Shown here: positions 42,472 through 51,252 of the stretch, in pieces
How positions within the stretch are numbered: the stretch's first letter is position 1
Layout: each line of letters starts with the position of its first letter
NCBI GenBank assembly: GCA_002490835.1
Contig: DKUU01000022.1
Coordinates: 19,053 to 83,052 of the forward strand
Reading direction: 5' to 3'
DNA length: 64,000 nucleotides
From: Lachnospiraceae bacterium UBA7196
GTDB lineage: Bacteria > Bacillota > Clostridia > Lachnospirales > Lachnospiraceae
Made by a program: the position numbers and the translations under genes
The notes under the pieces: generated by a model
The model's database searches: none
Told to the model about the DNA's origin: nothing
Seen by the model: only the letters and a program-made list of their open reading frames with translations

Positions 42472-43935
42472 CTATTGTTTTGCCTCAGGAAGCCGCAGTC
42501 TAAGGAGCCGCTTCGTCAACTGCCTGAAATTAAAGGGAAGCACCGGATAAATATAGCTCTTGTCCGACAACGTTTTATTACACACAATCGCTAACAGGAA
42601 GAAAATGATTGCTCCCACATAGCCGTAGATACCGAAGATCGCCGTCAGGATCAGGTTGATGATACGCATAAATTTTAAGGCATAGCCAAGCTCATAGTTT
42701 TGCTGCGTATAATTGGCGATCGCGACAAAGGCCATATATAACATGACCTCCGAGTTAAACCAGCCGCTGTTGACAGAAAACTCGCCAAGCACCAACGCCG
42801 CCATCACGCTTAAAGGAGTGCTGAGCATATTCGGCGTATTCACCGCAGCCAGCTTCAAGCCGTCGATCGCCAGCTCCAAGATCAAAAATTGTGCTATTAG
42901 CGGGATATTCGATTCCTCCTGCAGCATAATGAACTGAAAGCTTTCGGGGACCCACTGGGGATTTTGCATCAAAAGAAGGAAGGTCGGCGTCATGATGTAG
43001 GTAAGGATGGAAATGAGGAACCGTGTCAGGCGCAGATACGTCCCTGTGACAGGCGGGAAATAATAATCGTCCGCCTCCTCCACGATATCGAAGATCGAGG
43101 TCGGTACGATCATCGCTGAGGGCGAGTTATCCACAAGAATCACGATATCCCCTTCCAGTACCTGCGCCGCCGCCACATCCGGCCGCTCCGTGAACTTAAA
43201 TTTCGGGAAAGGATTAAACCACATGCGCTGGTAAAGGCACTCCGCCAGACTCTCCTGATTCATGGTCAGCGCATCCACCTTGATATTTTCGATCCGCTTC
43301 TTCACCTTCTCCAAGAAGCCGTGATCCACCCGGTTATCCATATAGCAGAGTACGATATCGGTCTGGGAACTTTTTCCCGCGTTCATCATTTCCATGCGAA
43401 GTTCGGTACTGCGGATGCGCCTTCTGATCAGGGCCGTATTGAAAACGACCGTCTCCACAAAACCGTCCTTACTGCCGCGCAGGGTCTTGTCCTTATCGGG
43501 CTCCGAGACGCTTCTGGCGGGATAGGTTCTGGAATCGATCAGCACGCACCGGTCGTAGCCGTCGATAAAGAGGGCAAACACACCCGACAGGATATTGTAA
43601 ATGATGTCATCCCATTTGTCTTTGAGATCGACCTCCACATATGGCGTCGCCTTCTTCGCCATCTCGTAGGCGCTCTCCGGCATATCCTCCGGCTTCAGAC
43701 TGATAAAATACTGCAGGATCTTCATCATCAGTTCATCTTTGCAAAAACCGTCAATGAAATAGATGCAGGCCTGTTTGCCTCCCACATCGATCACACGGTA
43801 GACCACGTCAAAACTGACATCCGGCGCCATGTGCTCCTTCATATAAGACATACTCTCCTGCAGGGATGTGGTCATCTTCTGACCGCCGCCCTGCTTTTTT
43901 TGATTACTTCCCTGCAAGTTATCATTATTCATCAC
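42472..43935 (-). CDS. Spore germination GerA-family protein, SpoVAF-like
   Basis: 487 residues. The N-terminal cytoplasmic domain with FDVVYRVIDVGGKQACIYFI and DGFCKDELMMKILQY resembles SpoVAF more than GerAA. DIVLCYMDNRVDHGFLEKVKKRI, then LAECLYQRMWFNPFPKFKFTERPDVAAAQVLEGDI is the GerA core. Four or five membrane helices occupy the C-terminal part. No gerB/gerC partners are next to it, in keeping with SpoVAF-type proteins, although spoVA genes are also absent here. The start is GTG at 43935, with AAGGAG eight bases upstream; ATG at 43932 is possible. Confidence 0.85.
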   Translation of the reverse strand: MMNNDNLQGSNQKKQGGGQKMTTSLQESMSYMKEHMAPDVSFDVVYRVIDVGGKQACIYFIDGFCKDELMMKILQYFISLKPEDMPESAYEMAKKATPYVEVDLKDKWDDIIYNILSGVFALFIDGYDRCVLIDSRTYPARSVSEPDKDKTLRGSKDGFVETVVFNTALIRRRIRSTELRMEMMNAGKSSQTDIVLCYMDNRVDHGFLEKVKKRIENIKVDALTMNQESLAECLYQRMWFNPFPKFKFTERPDVAAAQVLEGDIVILVDNSPSAMIVPTSIFDIVEEADDYYFPPVTGTYLRLTRFLISILTYIMTPTFLLLMQNPQWVPESFQFIMLQEESNIPLIAQFLILELAIDGLKLAAVNTPNMLSTPLSVMAALVLGEFSVNSGWFNSEVMLYMAFVAIANYTQQNYELGYALKFMRIINLILTAIFGIYGYVGAIIFFLLAIVCNKTLSDKSYIYPVLPFNFRQLTKRLLRLRLPEAKQ

Positions 43936-44072
43936 TGCAAAAACTCCTTCCGTGACTTACCATTGTTTTCCATAGTATGTCTTGGAAGGAGTATATTTAT
44001 GCGTTCTCACTCTTTTTCCAAATATAAATCAAAATACAGTAAAAACATATTCCCTATTTCAAACATATATGC

Positions 44073-44078
44073 TATACT
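44073..44078 (+). promoter_or_regulatory. Extended -10 promoter of toxin 2
   Basis: TGC-TATACT (44070-44078) is an extended -10; TTCCCT at 44050-44055 is a weak -35 at 17 bp. A start near 44085 gives a leader of about 60 nt that holds GGTGGGCTGACC (44102-44113). Confidence 0.5.
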
Positions 44079-44144
44079 ATCAACAAGGCACCGTGTTGCA
44101 GGGTGGGCTGACCCCCTATTCATTGCAGAATGGAGGTGATGCCT

Positions 44145-44234
44145 ATGAAAAATCATTTTGATTTTAAGGACGTAATGACCTTCGGTCTGTTCCTTTTGGC
44201 ATTGCTTACCTTCGTGTTTACGTTTTGTAAGTAG
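44145..44234 (+). CDS. Candidate type I toxin, putative holin-like toxin (Hol_Tox type)
   Basis: 29 residues, MKNHFDFKDVMTFGLFLLAL then LTFVFTFCK: a single membrane helix with the short LMxxFGxFLxALLTFVxT pattern of putative holin-like toxins. A strong GGAGGTGAT (44132-44140) precedes the ATG by four bases. A hairpin (44248-44281) follows, and an opposing promoter at 44336-44363 makes a convergent RNA across the 3' end, the type I toxin-antitoxin layout. Family assignment is by pattern only. Confidence 0.65.
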   Translation: MKNHFDFKDVMTFGLFLLALLTFVFTFCK

Positions 44235-44242
44235 CCATACAT

Positions 44243-44329
44243 AGAAAACCACCCCTAAACTTTGGCCAGTGACGGGGTGGTATTTCTATCTCAACTTGGT
44301 CAACCCACCTTGTGGGCGGTTGCCTTCTT
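44243..44329 (-). ncRNA. Candidate antitoxin RNA of toxin locus 2
   Basis: About 87 nt on the minus strand from the promoter TTGACA-N16-TATAGT to the GGGGTGG hairpin with TTTTCT. It is complementary to the 3' untranslated end of the toxin message. GGCAACCGCC near its 5' end is partly complementary to the toxin GGAGGTGATGCC. GGTGGGTTGACC (minus strand 44309-44298) repeats, with one change, the 5' leader of the toxin message. Confidence 0.55.
44248..44281. terminator. Bidirectional terminator of toxin locus 2
   Basis: ACCACCCC (44248-44255) and GGGGTGGT (44274-44281) with an 18-base loop. A T-rich run follows on the minus strand (TTTTCT) and a weaker one on plus (ATTTCT). Confidence 0.65.
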
Positions 44330-44335
44330 AAAATA

Positions 44336-44363
44336 ACTATATCATTTTCCGACTAAATGTCAA
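44336..44363 (-). promoter_or_regulatory. Promoter of antitoxin RNA 2
   Basis: Minus strand TTGACA (44363-44358), a 16-bp spacer and TATAGT (44341-44336). Confidence 0.7.
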
Positions 44364-44367
44364 GTCC

Positions 44368-44802
44368 TTACTGTTTCCCCGTACTTCCGTGTCCGCCCCG
44401 GTCGGCATTGTCAAGATGTTCCACCTCGTCAAACACAAGCTTCGGCTGGTTCTCCATGATGCGGAACTGGCAGATGCGGTCGTTCACATGAATCTCGGTA
44501 TCCCTGACCGCATAGACCGGCATAAACCACTGGTCGTTGTCGCCGCAGTAGGAGCAGTCGATAACCCCCTGATGGTTGGTCTGGATAATCCCGAAATTCT
44601 TGAACGTCGAGCTTCTAGGTACCACGTGCGCTTCATAGCCTTGCGGGAGCTGCATAGCCACCCCCAGAGGGATCAGCTTAAATTCCCCTTTCTGCAGGCT
44701 CACATCCTCCGCCGCCCGCAGATCGATCCAATCGGATTTCCCGTCGATGTAGGTCAGCTTCTCTATCTTATCCGTAAAATATTTGATTCTGATCTGTTCC
44801 AT
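44368..44802 (-). CDS. dut: dUTP diphosphatase
   Basis: 144 residues, trimeric type. It hydrolyses dUTP to dUMP and keeps uracil out of DNA. Motifs are in order: WIDLRAAED (1), [13 protein letters not shown] (2), [11 protein letters not shown] (3), [14 protein letters not shown] (4) and the Gly-rich tail [12 protein letters not shown] (5). Follows nrdD-nrdG in the same orientation, fitting a deoxynucleotide supply cluster. Confidence 0.93.
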   Translation of the reverse strand: MEQIRIKYFTDKIEKLTYIDGKSDWIDLRAAEDVSLQKGEFKLIPLGVAMQLPQGYEAHVVPRSSTFKNFGIIQTNHQGVIDCSYCGDNDQWFMPVYAVRDTEIHVNDRICQFRIMENQPKLVFDEVEHLDNADRGGHGSTGKQ

Positions 44803-44865
44803 CTTTTTCTAATCCTACCTTAAATGTTATGCCTGTTTATCCTGTCCTTTTCTATCTTCTTTTCC

Positions 44866-45378
44866 CTACATATAGTCCTCGCAGTAGAGTACAGGAGTCG
44901 CCGGATCCGTCTGGGACAGACTCTTTTGCACGTCGATCACCCGCTGATTTTTGCTGCCCTTCCAGAGGAGTTTGACATCCTTCAGTGCCACCTTAAATTC
45001 GCCGTCCACCAGCACGTCCACATACTTCATGAGCGGAAAATGCAGTACATCTTCCCAGCTGTCCCCAGTGTAGAGCCAGATGGTCTTATCCGGATATTTT
45101 TTCTTGATCTCTTCCATCAATCCGCGTACATCCAGACGGTTTGCCGAGTGTAAGGGATCGCCGCCCGAAAAGGTAATGCCGCTGATATAGGGCTTTTCCA
45201 ACTGATCGAAAATCTCCTGCTTTGCCGCCTCGTCAAAGGGAAGACCGCCATGCGGGTCCCACGTGAGCGGGTTCTGGCACTCCTTACAGCAATGGGAACA
45301 TCCGGCCACCCACAGCACCACCCGCAGGCCATCGCCATTTAGCATATCGTCTTTAGTGATATTGTGGTATCTCATCAC
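44866..45378 (-). CDS. nrdG: Anaerobic ribonucleotide reductase activating protein
   Basis: 170 residues, a radical SAM protein. The CxxxCxxC cluster motif is in AGCSHCCKECQNPLTW (residues 26-41); FSGGDPLHSAN is the SAM-binding GGE-like motif. It makes the glycyl radical in NrdD. The ATG overlaps the nrdD stop (ATGA at 45375-45378), so production is coupled. Confidence 0.95.
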   Translation of the reverse strand: MMRYHNITKDDMLNGDGLRVVLWVAGCSHCCKECQNPLTWDPHGGLPFDEAAKQEIFDQLEKPYISGITFSGGDPLHSANRLDVRGLMEEIKKKYPDKTIWLYTGDSWEDVLHFPLMKYVDVLVDGEFKVALKDVKLLWKGSKNQRVIDVQKSLSQTDPATPVLYCEDYM

Positions 45379-47564
45379 ATACTCCTTCGTTCCGCGATCT
45401 CCGCCATCTTGGCTTCACTCAGGCGGGTGTCGCCGTGGACGCGGGAATAGGCAAGATAACCGTTCATGCGGTCGATCTTCGTGAGGTTACGGCTGCCGCA
45501 GACAGGACAGACATCCATTTCCAGTTCCTGATGTCCGCAGTCGTCACAGTAGGCAAGCGAAAGGTTGACCCCCTCGTAAAAGCCCATATCCATAGCTCTG
45601 CGGATCAGGGTCTTGATCGCCCCCAGATTGTAATCCACCGGATATTTTACATACTGAATCTTACCGCCGTTTGCCATTTCCCAGAAGCGGTATTCAAGAT
45701 CCTGTTTCTCAATCGGCGTAATATCTTCCGTCACATGACAGTGGAAGCTGTTCGACACATACTCTTTGTCGGAGACGCCCTCTATAATGCCATATTTCGC
45801 CCGGAACTGCTTCACCTGCAGGCCGCAGAGATTCTCGGCGGGTGTGCCGTAGATCGCGTAAAGATGCCCGTCCTCTTCCTTATATTCATTGATCTTATTA
45901 TTGATATGTTCCAATACCTCCAGCGCAAACGCGCCGTCCTCCACCAGAGACTTTCCGTTATAGAGTTCCTGCAGCTCGTTAAAGGCCGTGATACCGAAGC
46001 TCGCCGTGGCGGATTTTAAGATCGGCTTAATCTTATCGTGAAGCTGTAAGTGTCCGCCCAGAAAACCGCCTTCACAGTAAGCCAGCGGATTCGTGGAAGC
46101 GCGCATCTCTCCCAGATAAGCGTAGGTCCTGATATGAAGCTGCCTAATCAGATTCAGGTAATAGTCAAGTACGTCGTAGAAGTCCTTGCCCTCCTGTCTG
46201 GATTTTGCAAGGATCATCGGCAGATGCAGGGAAACGGCGCCCACATTAAATCTGCCCACAAAGACGGGAGAATCCTTCTCATCCGCCGGGTGCATGCCTC
46301 CCCGCTCGTACCACGGGGAAAGAAAAGCGCGGCACCCCATGGGAGAGATCACCTTCCCGTACTGCTTATACATGCTGGCGATATAGCCCTTGCCCGTAAG
46401 ACTCAGCCAATCGGGATACATCGTTTTTGCGGAACACTTAACGCCCGCTTCAAAGACGTCCTCCAGCTCCTTGCCGGGGCCGTGCAGGTTCTCATCATAT
46501 AAAAATACGATCTTAGGGAACAGCACGGGCTTCTTGCATTCTTTCTTGCCCTGTCCCTTGCGGCGCACATTGAGCATCTGAATGGTGGCCAGCCTTGCGA
46601 AACGCCCCGTGCCGATGCCCGCCGTCACCGTGATGAAAGGATAATCGCCTCTGCTGCTGGCGACGGTATTGAACTTATATTCCCAGCCCTGAAAGCCCTG
46701 TTCAAATTCTTTCTTTACATCCGCAAGAGCTTCCGCCTCCGCAGTCTCCTTGTCGATGCCAAGCTTCTTATACTTCGCAAGGTTCCGCTTATAAGACTTC
46801 TCCGCATAGGGCTCTAAGATCTTATCCACTTCCGGCACCGTGAAGCCGCCGTACTGCTGGCTCGCCGCGCTAAGGACGATGTCTCCTATGACATCGAAGG
46901 CCACGTCGAGCGTCTTCGGCTCGTTGTACCAGATATTGCCCATTTCAAAACCGCCGGAAAGGACTTCCGCCACATTGAAAAGGCAGCAGTTCATGGTATC
47001 TCTTCTGGCGGACATGTCGTGGACATAGATATAACCGTCCCGACACGCCTGAATCTCCTCCGTCGTCATAAAGAATTTCTGGTACAATTCCTTATTGAAC
47101 TGATTAAAGATCAGGCTGCGCTTGGTGGAGACAAGGGCGCTGTCCGTATTAGCGTTCTCCTTGTCGCCTATGTACATGATCGACTGACTCTTTTTATAGA
47201 CATCGTCCATCATGCGCACAAAATCCTGCTTATAATTGCGGTAATCGCGGTAGCTCTTGGCCACGATGGGTTTTACGTCCTCCAGCGCGCTTTCCACGAT
47301 ATTGTGCATGATCTGAATAGGGATCTGCTCCTCGTCGAGTTCGTTCACCTTATCGATGACCGTCTGACAGATGTGGCGCTTCTCCTCCTCCGTAAATTTG
47401 GTCAGGGCGCGATATGCGCTCTTTCCCACTGCGTCGATGACCTTCTGGACATTGAAAGCCTCCAGACTCCCGTCCTTTTTGATCACCTTCACACCTTTTT
47501 CGGGATGATATCTCAGACCGTAATCTTCACCATCCGAATTGCCTGAATCGAATTTACTACCCAT
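45375..47564 (-). CDS. nrdD: Anaerobic (class III) ribonucleoside-triphosphate reductase
   Basis: 729 residues from the ATG at 47564 (GGAGGGG upstream). An N-terminal ATP-cone (VIKKDGSLEAFNVQKVIDAV, about 25-110) gives allosteric control. A barrel with the substrate-site region follows. CDDCGHQELEMDVCPVCGS is the four-Cys zinc site, and the glycyl radical Gly is in YSRVHGDTRLSE close to the C-terminus. It reduces NTPs to dNTPs without oxygen, normally with formate as reductant. Two NrdR boxes lie upstream. Confidence 0.96.
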   Translation of the reverse strand: MGSKFDSGNSDGEDYGLRYHPEKGVKVIKKDGSLEAFNVQKVIDAVGKSAYRALTKFTEEEKRHICQTVIDKVNELDEEQIPIQIMHNIVESALEDVKPIVAKSYRDYRNYKQDFVRMMDDVYKKSQSIMYIGDKENANTDSALVSTKRSLIFNQFNKELYQKFFMTTEEIQACRDGYIYVHDMSARRDTMNCCLFNVAEVLSGGFEMGNIWYNEPKTLDVAFDVIGDIVLSAASQQYGGFTVPEVDKILEPYAEKSYKRNLAKYKKLGIDKETAEAEALADVKKEFEQGFQGWEYKFNTVASSRGDYPFITVTAGIGTGRFARLATIQMLNVRRKGQGKKECKKPVLFPKIVFLYDENLHGPGKELEDVFEAGVKCSAKTMYPDWLSLTGKGYIASMYKQYGKVISPMGCRAFLSPWYERGGMHPADEKDSPVFVGRFNVGAVSLHLPMILAKSRQEGKDFYDVLDYYLNLIRQLHIRTYAYLGEMRASTNPLAYCEGGFLGGHLQLHDKIKPILKSATASFGITAFNELQELYNGKSLVEDGAFALEVLEHINNKINEYKEEDGHLYAIYGTPAENLCGLQVKQFRAKYGIIEGVSDKEYVSNSFHCHVTEDITPIEKQDLEYRFWEMANGGKIQYVKYPVDYNLGAIKTLIRRAMDMGFYEGVNLSLAYCDDCGHQELEMDVCPVCGSRNLTKIDRMNGYLAYSRVHGDTRLSEAKMAEIAERRSM

Positions 47565-47634
47565 ACTCCCCTCCATGTCAGAGCATTGCGCTGCTTATTT
47601 GGCAGCTTCTTTTGTTCCAAAACCGCTTTCATGT

Positions 47635-47680
47635 CCACAAAATATAGTGTCAGTTGACATAATAGCACAATATATTGCGG
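47635..47680 (-). promoter_or_regulatory. Tandem NrdR boxes upstream of nrdD
   Basis: CCACAAAATATAGTGT (47635-47650) and GCACAATATATTGCGG (47665-47680) match the 16-bp NrdR consensus around CWATATATWG. Their centres are 30 bp apart, close to the three-turn spacing known for NrdR. This predicts repression of nrdDG when dATP is abundant; nrdR itself is not in the window. Confidence 0.75.
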
Positions 47681-47752
47681 TTTAGGAACAGTATACGGCA
47701 AGAATAGAGTTATGTCAATGTCCTGCCCCAGAAAAAGAGTATAAAAATATAC

Positions 47753-47788
47753 CAAAAAGGGACATGTCTTTTTGTGACATATCCCTTA
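47753..47788 (-). terminator. Terminator of the WYL regulator gene
   Basis: Minus strand AAGGGATATGTC-ACAAAAA-GACATGTCCCTT (12-bp stem, one G-U) followed by TTTTGG, 6 bp after the gene's stop. Confidence 0.8.
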
Positions 47789-47794
47789 AAATAA

Positions 47795-48805
47795 TCATTG
47801 ACTATCTGTATTTCCCTCATAACCCGCAAGCGTTTCCCGCAGATGCTCCAGATAATCCGCTTTCACATCTTCCGGCGCAACTATCATTGCGCCGCCGCCA
47901 AGCCCTGTCAGCCAGCCGAAAAACTGTCCGCTGACCGCGACCCGCACCCTCACGGAAAAATGTTCGTCATCCCGTTTGCGAATGGGCGTTTCTTTCCCAA
48001 ACCGGTCCATCACCACACCGATCAGGCTGTTTTCAAAAAGCAGGGTGACCGTCTCTTCCCTGCCGCCATACATACCGAAAGTCTTGTTGGCGTAGTCCGC
48101 GATGTCAAAACGCTCAAAAAGCGCCGCGCCCTCCCGCTTTTTATCTTCCAGCACTTCTATCTTCGCCATCTTGTCCACGCGGAAGTGTTTGATCTTATCC
48201 TCATCGCTGTCATGGGCGATCAGATAATAATTCTCATCCTTGCAGGTAAGCGCCCACGGGCTGACCTGATAGGCCTTTCCGTCCCTGCGGGGCGTCAGCT
48301 CGCGCGCAAGCGTCCATTCAAGGTATTGGAAGGAAATCTGCCTGTTGTTCTGAATCGCGCGGTGAATATCGTCCACCACGTAATAGATGCTCTCATTCGC
48401 GGTCTTGATGCGGTTCGCCACATAGACATGCCGCTGCAGCTGTCCCGCCTGCGCCTTTGAAGCCAGCTTCTCGATCTTAGAGATCAGATCCCGCGATTTC
48501 CCCACCGTGAGAAAACGGGAAGCCTGCACCGTCTCCACAAGGAGCTTTAACTCCGCCAGTTCAAAGTCCCTGCCCGCCAGATAATACCCGCCGCCCGTCT
48601 TAGCCTTGACCAGCACGATGTCATAGCCAAAGTCGATCAGCTGCGCAATGTCGTTGTAAACGCTCTTTCGCTCCGCGCTGATCCCATAGGCGGCCAGCGC
48701 GTCGATCAGGGCCTGCGCGCTCAGACAGTGTTCCTCGTCGGACTGCTCCTCCAATATCTTTACAAGGTATAATAATTTTAATTTCTGGTTTGCGGATTTC
48801 GCCAT
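47795..48805 (-). CDS. WYL-domain transcriptional regulator
   Basis: 336 residues. The N-terminal winged helix (KLLYLVKILEEQSDEEHCLS, then YGISAERKSVYNDIAQLIDFG) binds DNA. The WYL domain (about 140-215) has YQVSPWALTCKDENYYLIAHD, the W-x-L-like ligand-binding core, and the C-terminal WCX region contains VSGQFFGWLTGLGGGAMIVAPEDVK. WYL regulators respond to nucleotides or nucleic acids and often to DNA damage; the target here is unknown. It follows a 45-residue membrane peptide gene by 7 bp. Confidence 0.88.
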   Translation of the reverse strand: MAKSANQKLKLLYLVKILEEQSDEEHCLSAQALIDALAAYGISAERKSVYNDIAQLIDFGYDIVLVKAKTGGGYYLAGRDFELAELKLLVETVQASRFLTVGKSRDLISKIEKLASKAQAGQLQRHVYVANRIKTANESIYYVVDDIHRAIQNNRQISFQYLEWTLARELTPRRDGKAYQVSPWALTCKDENYYLIAHDSDEDKIKHFRVDKMAKIEVLEDKKREGAALFERFDIADYANKTFGMYGGREETVTLLFENSLIGVVMDRFGKETPIRKRDDEHFSVRVRVAVSGQFFGWLTGLGGGAMIVAPEDVKADYLEHLRETLAGYEGNTDSQ

Positions 48806-48812
48806 TTGCTTT

Positions 48813-48950
48813 CTACTGCTCCGCTTTCGCGTCCTTACTCTTTCTCCATTTTACGCCGATGACACAGGCCACGATCACCAGTGCAACGATCAGACCGAAT
48901 ACCAGCAGATACGATAAAAAAGCGTTCAGAAATAAAATCAAATTTGTCAT
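48813..48950 (-). CDS. Small single-pass membrane peptide
   Basis: 45 residues: MTNLILFLNAFLSYLLVFGL starts one long hydrophobic helix (about 3-32), then a basic tail VKWRKSKDAKAEQ. AGGGAT precedes the ATG by eight bases. Too short for most gene finders; encoded just upstream of the WYL regulator in the same orientation. Similar small peptides are common in Lachnospiraceae, with no known role. Confidence 0.6.
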   Translation of the reverse strand: MTNLILFLNAFLSYLLVFGLIVALVIVACVIGVKWRKSKDAKAEQ

Positions 48951-49021
48951 CTGTCTCTATCCCTCTCTTTTCGCGCTGCCTAAAACGCCAAACAGCTTTC
49001 TCCTGTTTATGATATCACCAT

Positions 49022-49492
49022 TCAGACGGTATCGTCAAGTAGCTGCGTCCCGTCGGCAGCCGCGGTGGCCAGCTTATCGCAGCGCTCGTTCTCCGGATGC
49101 CCGTCATGCCCTTTGACCCACTGAAACGTGACGCGGTGAGGCTCCATCGCCCGCAAAAGCCGTTCCCAGAGATCGATATTTTTGACCGGTTTGTTTCCCG
49201 CCGTCTTCCAGCCCTTTAGCAGCCAGCCCTCGATCCAGTTCTGATTAAAGGCATCCGTCACATAACGAGAGTCGGAAACCAAAAGCACCTCACAGGGTTT
49301 TGTGAGCGCTTCCAGCCCCACGATCGCCGCCATCAGTTCCATGCGGTTGTTGGTGGTCTTTTTGTAGCCGGCCGAAAACTCCCGCTCGTGCAGCGTGCCT
49401 TTGCTGTCGATATACTGCAGCACCGCGCCGTAACCGCCCGGCCCTTCCGGATTGCCGCGCGCCGCGCCGTCCGTATAGATCGTTACCTTCAT
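49022..49492 (-). CDS. rnhA: Ribonuclease HI
   Basis: 156 residues, normal size. It cuts RNA in RNA-DNA hybrids. The four acidic residues are visible in [15 protein letters not shown] (Asp), [16 protein letters not shown] (Glu), [12 protein letters not shown] (Asp) and CDKLATAAA (Asp), and the catalytic His is in [13 protein letters not shown]. Soluble. A GAGAGGAA ribosome site precedes the ATG. Confidence 0.95.
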   Translation of the reverse strand: MKVTIYTDGAARGNPEGPGGYGAVLQYIDSKGTLHEREFSAGYKKTTNNRMELMAAIVGLEALTKPCEVLLVSDSRYVTDAFNQNWIEGWLLKGWKTAGNKPVKNIDLWERLLRAMEPHRVTFQWVKGHDGHPENERCDKLATAAADGTQLLDDTV

Positions 49493-49563
49493 ACCAATTC
49501 CTCTCCGCTCCCGACTACCTTAATCTCACAAGCAGTCGAAAGCTCCCTTATGACCCGCGGTCG

Positions 49564-51249
49564 TTACGACCAGTTCCCCTCCCGCAAAAACCGCTCCGCC
49601 ATCGCCTCCGCCTCCGCGGTGATGTCCTCGTCATACTGCAGCATTTTTAAGAGCGCGATCGCGTTTCTGGTAGACGCCGGTCCTTCCATCAGCTGATAGG
49701 GAAAGAATATATCGTCCTCCTCGATCCGCTCCTCAAAATGATAATTATCATATTCCCGCTGTAAAAGTTTCGTCAGCTCGATATCATGGGTGGCTGCAAA
49801 ACAGAGCGCATGCCCCGCCGCCAGTTTTTTCATGATCTGTGTGGAAGCCGCGATCCGCTCCACCGTGTTGGTGCCTCTAAGCACTTCGTCCACAAAACAG
49901 AGCACGGGCCGTCCTTTTTGACTTACACGGTCAATAATCCGCTTGATAGACTTGATCTCCACCATATAATAGCTGTCGCCGCCCGCCAGATCGTCCCGCA
50001 GGGACATGGAAGAATAAATGCGGAAAAAAGGCGCTTCATAGCTTGCAGCCGCGCAGGTATGCACCGTCTGGGAAAGCAATGCGTTCACGGCCACCGCCCG
50101 CAGGAAAGTAGATTTTCCGGAAGCGTTGGAACCGGTCAGCAGTACGCCCTTTTCCGCATCCAGATCGTTCGCCACCGCTTCCTGCAAAAGCGGATGATAC
50201 AGCCCCTTTGTCCGCAGGAACAGATCACTTCCCGCCTCTTCGCAAAGCTTTGGCACGCACCAATCCTCTCCCAGACTTTTCCGGAAAGCGCCCACCGCCA
50301 CCGCGCACTCAAGCTGTCCCACCACAGTGATCAGCCTGTCCACTTCGCCCATGTATTTGCGCAGATCACGCAGCGCCTTGTTGAATCGGATGAGATCCAA
50401 ATAAAACATCATCCGCAGATAGTCGAATAAAACTTCCAGCGGATTCCCGCTCCCCTGTCCGGCCGCCGCGATCAGATAGGAACTTTTGATAAAGCCCCGC
50501 AGTTTCTGATAAATCTCCCGCACTTCGGCGATTTCCTCCGCGATCTCTCCGCTGTCCTCTCTGCCAAGCTCCCGCGTCCCCAAAAGGAGCCTTCTCACAT
50601 AGGCAAAGCTGGTGATGTACGGCTCCACCTGCCGAAACTCCTTAAAATAACCGATCAGATTGTGGAACAGCACGCCGAACAGACAGACCAGCCCCACGGG
50701 AAGCGAGATAAACATAGCCCCTATGCTTAAAAGCACGAGAAAGTCCCAGAAAAAGTATTTACCGCTGCTGCGTTCTCCCAAAAGATCCAAGTGATCCAGA
50801 TACTCATAAATGGAATGTTTTCCCGTCCTGCCAAGCTGGAAGCATATCTTCTGCAGTCTGTGGCGTTCCTCCTCCCGCTCCATAAAGAAGCGGATGCGCG
50901 TCTCCAAATGCCATAGTTCGTCCTCGTCCTTCGCCGGCGTTCTCAGGCGGTAATACAGATATTCGTCGCCCGCCGCCGAAAGGCAGGTATTTAACCGCTG
51001 ATAGACCGCATCCAGATTGAGGTCGTTCCAAGTGATGTCGTCGATCTGATCGTCTGTCGGATGCTTCTGATAATACATACTGATACGGGTAAGTTCCTCC
51101 GCCCCGTAAGTACGCTCCGGCGGCGTACCGTAGCCGGCATAAATCTGCGCTAATGTATTTTGAATAAACTGCCTGTTCCCCACATACTCCCGCCACATGA
51201 TCAGCACGATAGCAAGCAGGATCAGGCATATAAAGATCAATGCCTCCAT
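49564..51249 (-). CDS. Membrane-anchored MutS-family ATPase
   Basis: 561 residues. A membrane helix at 1-20 (MEALIFICLILLAIVLIMW) and two near 170-215 are unlike mismatch-repair MutS. The C-terminal part is a MutS domain V ATPase: Walker A LLTGSNASGKSTFLRAV (near 375), SYYMVEIKSIKRI, Walker B VLCFVDEVLRGTNTVER and FAATHDIELTKLL. The N-terminal mismatch-recognition and connector domains are absent. Family members of this layout are uncharacterised; DNA repair is not a safe inference. It lies 3 bp after the amidohydrolase gene. Confidence 0.82.
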   Translation of the reverse strand: MEALIFICLILLAIVLIMWREYVGNRQFIQNTLAQIYAGYGTPPERTYGAEELTRISMYYQKHPTDDQIDDITWNDLNLDAVYQRLNTCLSAAGDEYLYYRLRTPAKDEDELWHLETRIRFFMEREEERHRLQKICFQLGRTGKHSIYEYLDHLDLLGERSSGKYFFWDFLVLLSIGAMFISLPVGLVCLFGVLFHNLIGYFKEFRQVEPYITSFAYVRRLLLGTRELGREDSGEIAEEIAEVREIYQKLRGFIKSSYLIAAAGQGSGNPLEVLFDYLRMMFYLDLIRFNKALRDLRKYMGEVDRLITVVGQLECAVAVGAFRKSLGEDWCVPKLCEEAGSDLFLRTKGLYHPLLQEAVANDLDAEKGVLLTGSNASGKSTFLRAVAVNALLSQTVHTCAAASYEAPFFRIYSSMSLRDDLAGGDSYYMVEIKSIKRIIDRVSQKGRPVLCFVDEVLRGTNTVERIAASTQIMKKLAAGHALCFAATHDIELTKLLQREYDNYHFEERIEEDDIFFPYQLMEGPASTRNAIALLKMLQYDEDITAEAEAMAERFLREGNWS

Positions 51250-51252
51250 TTT

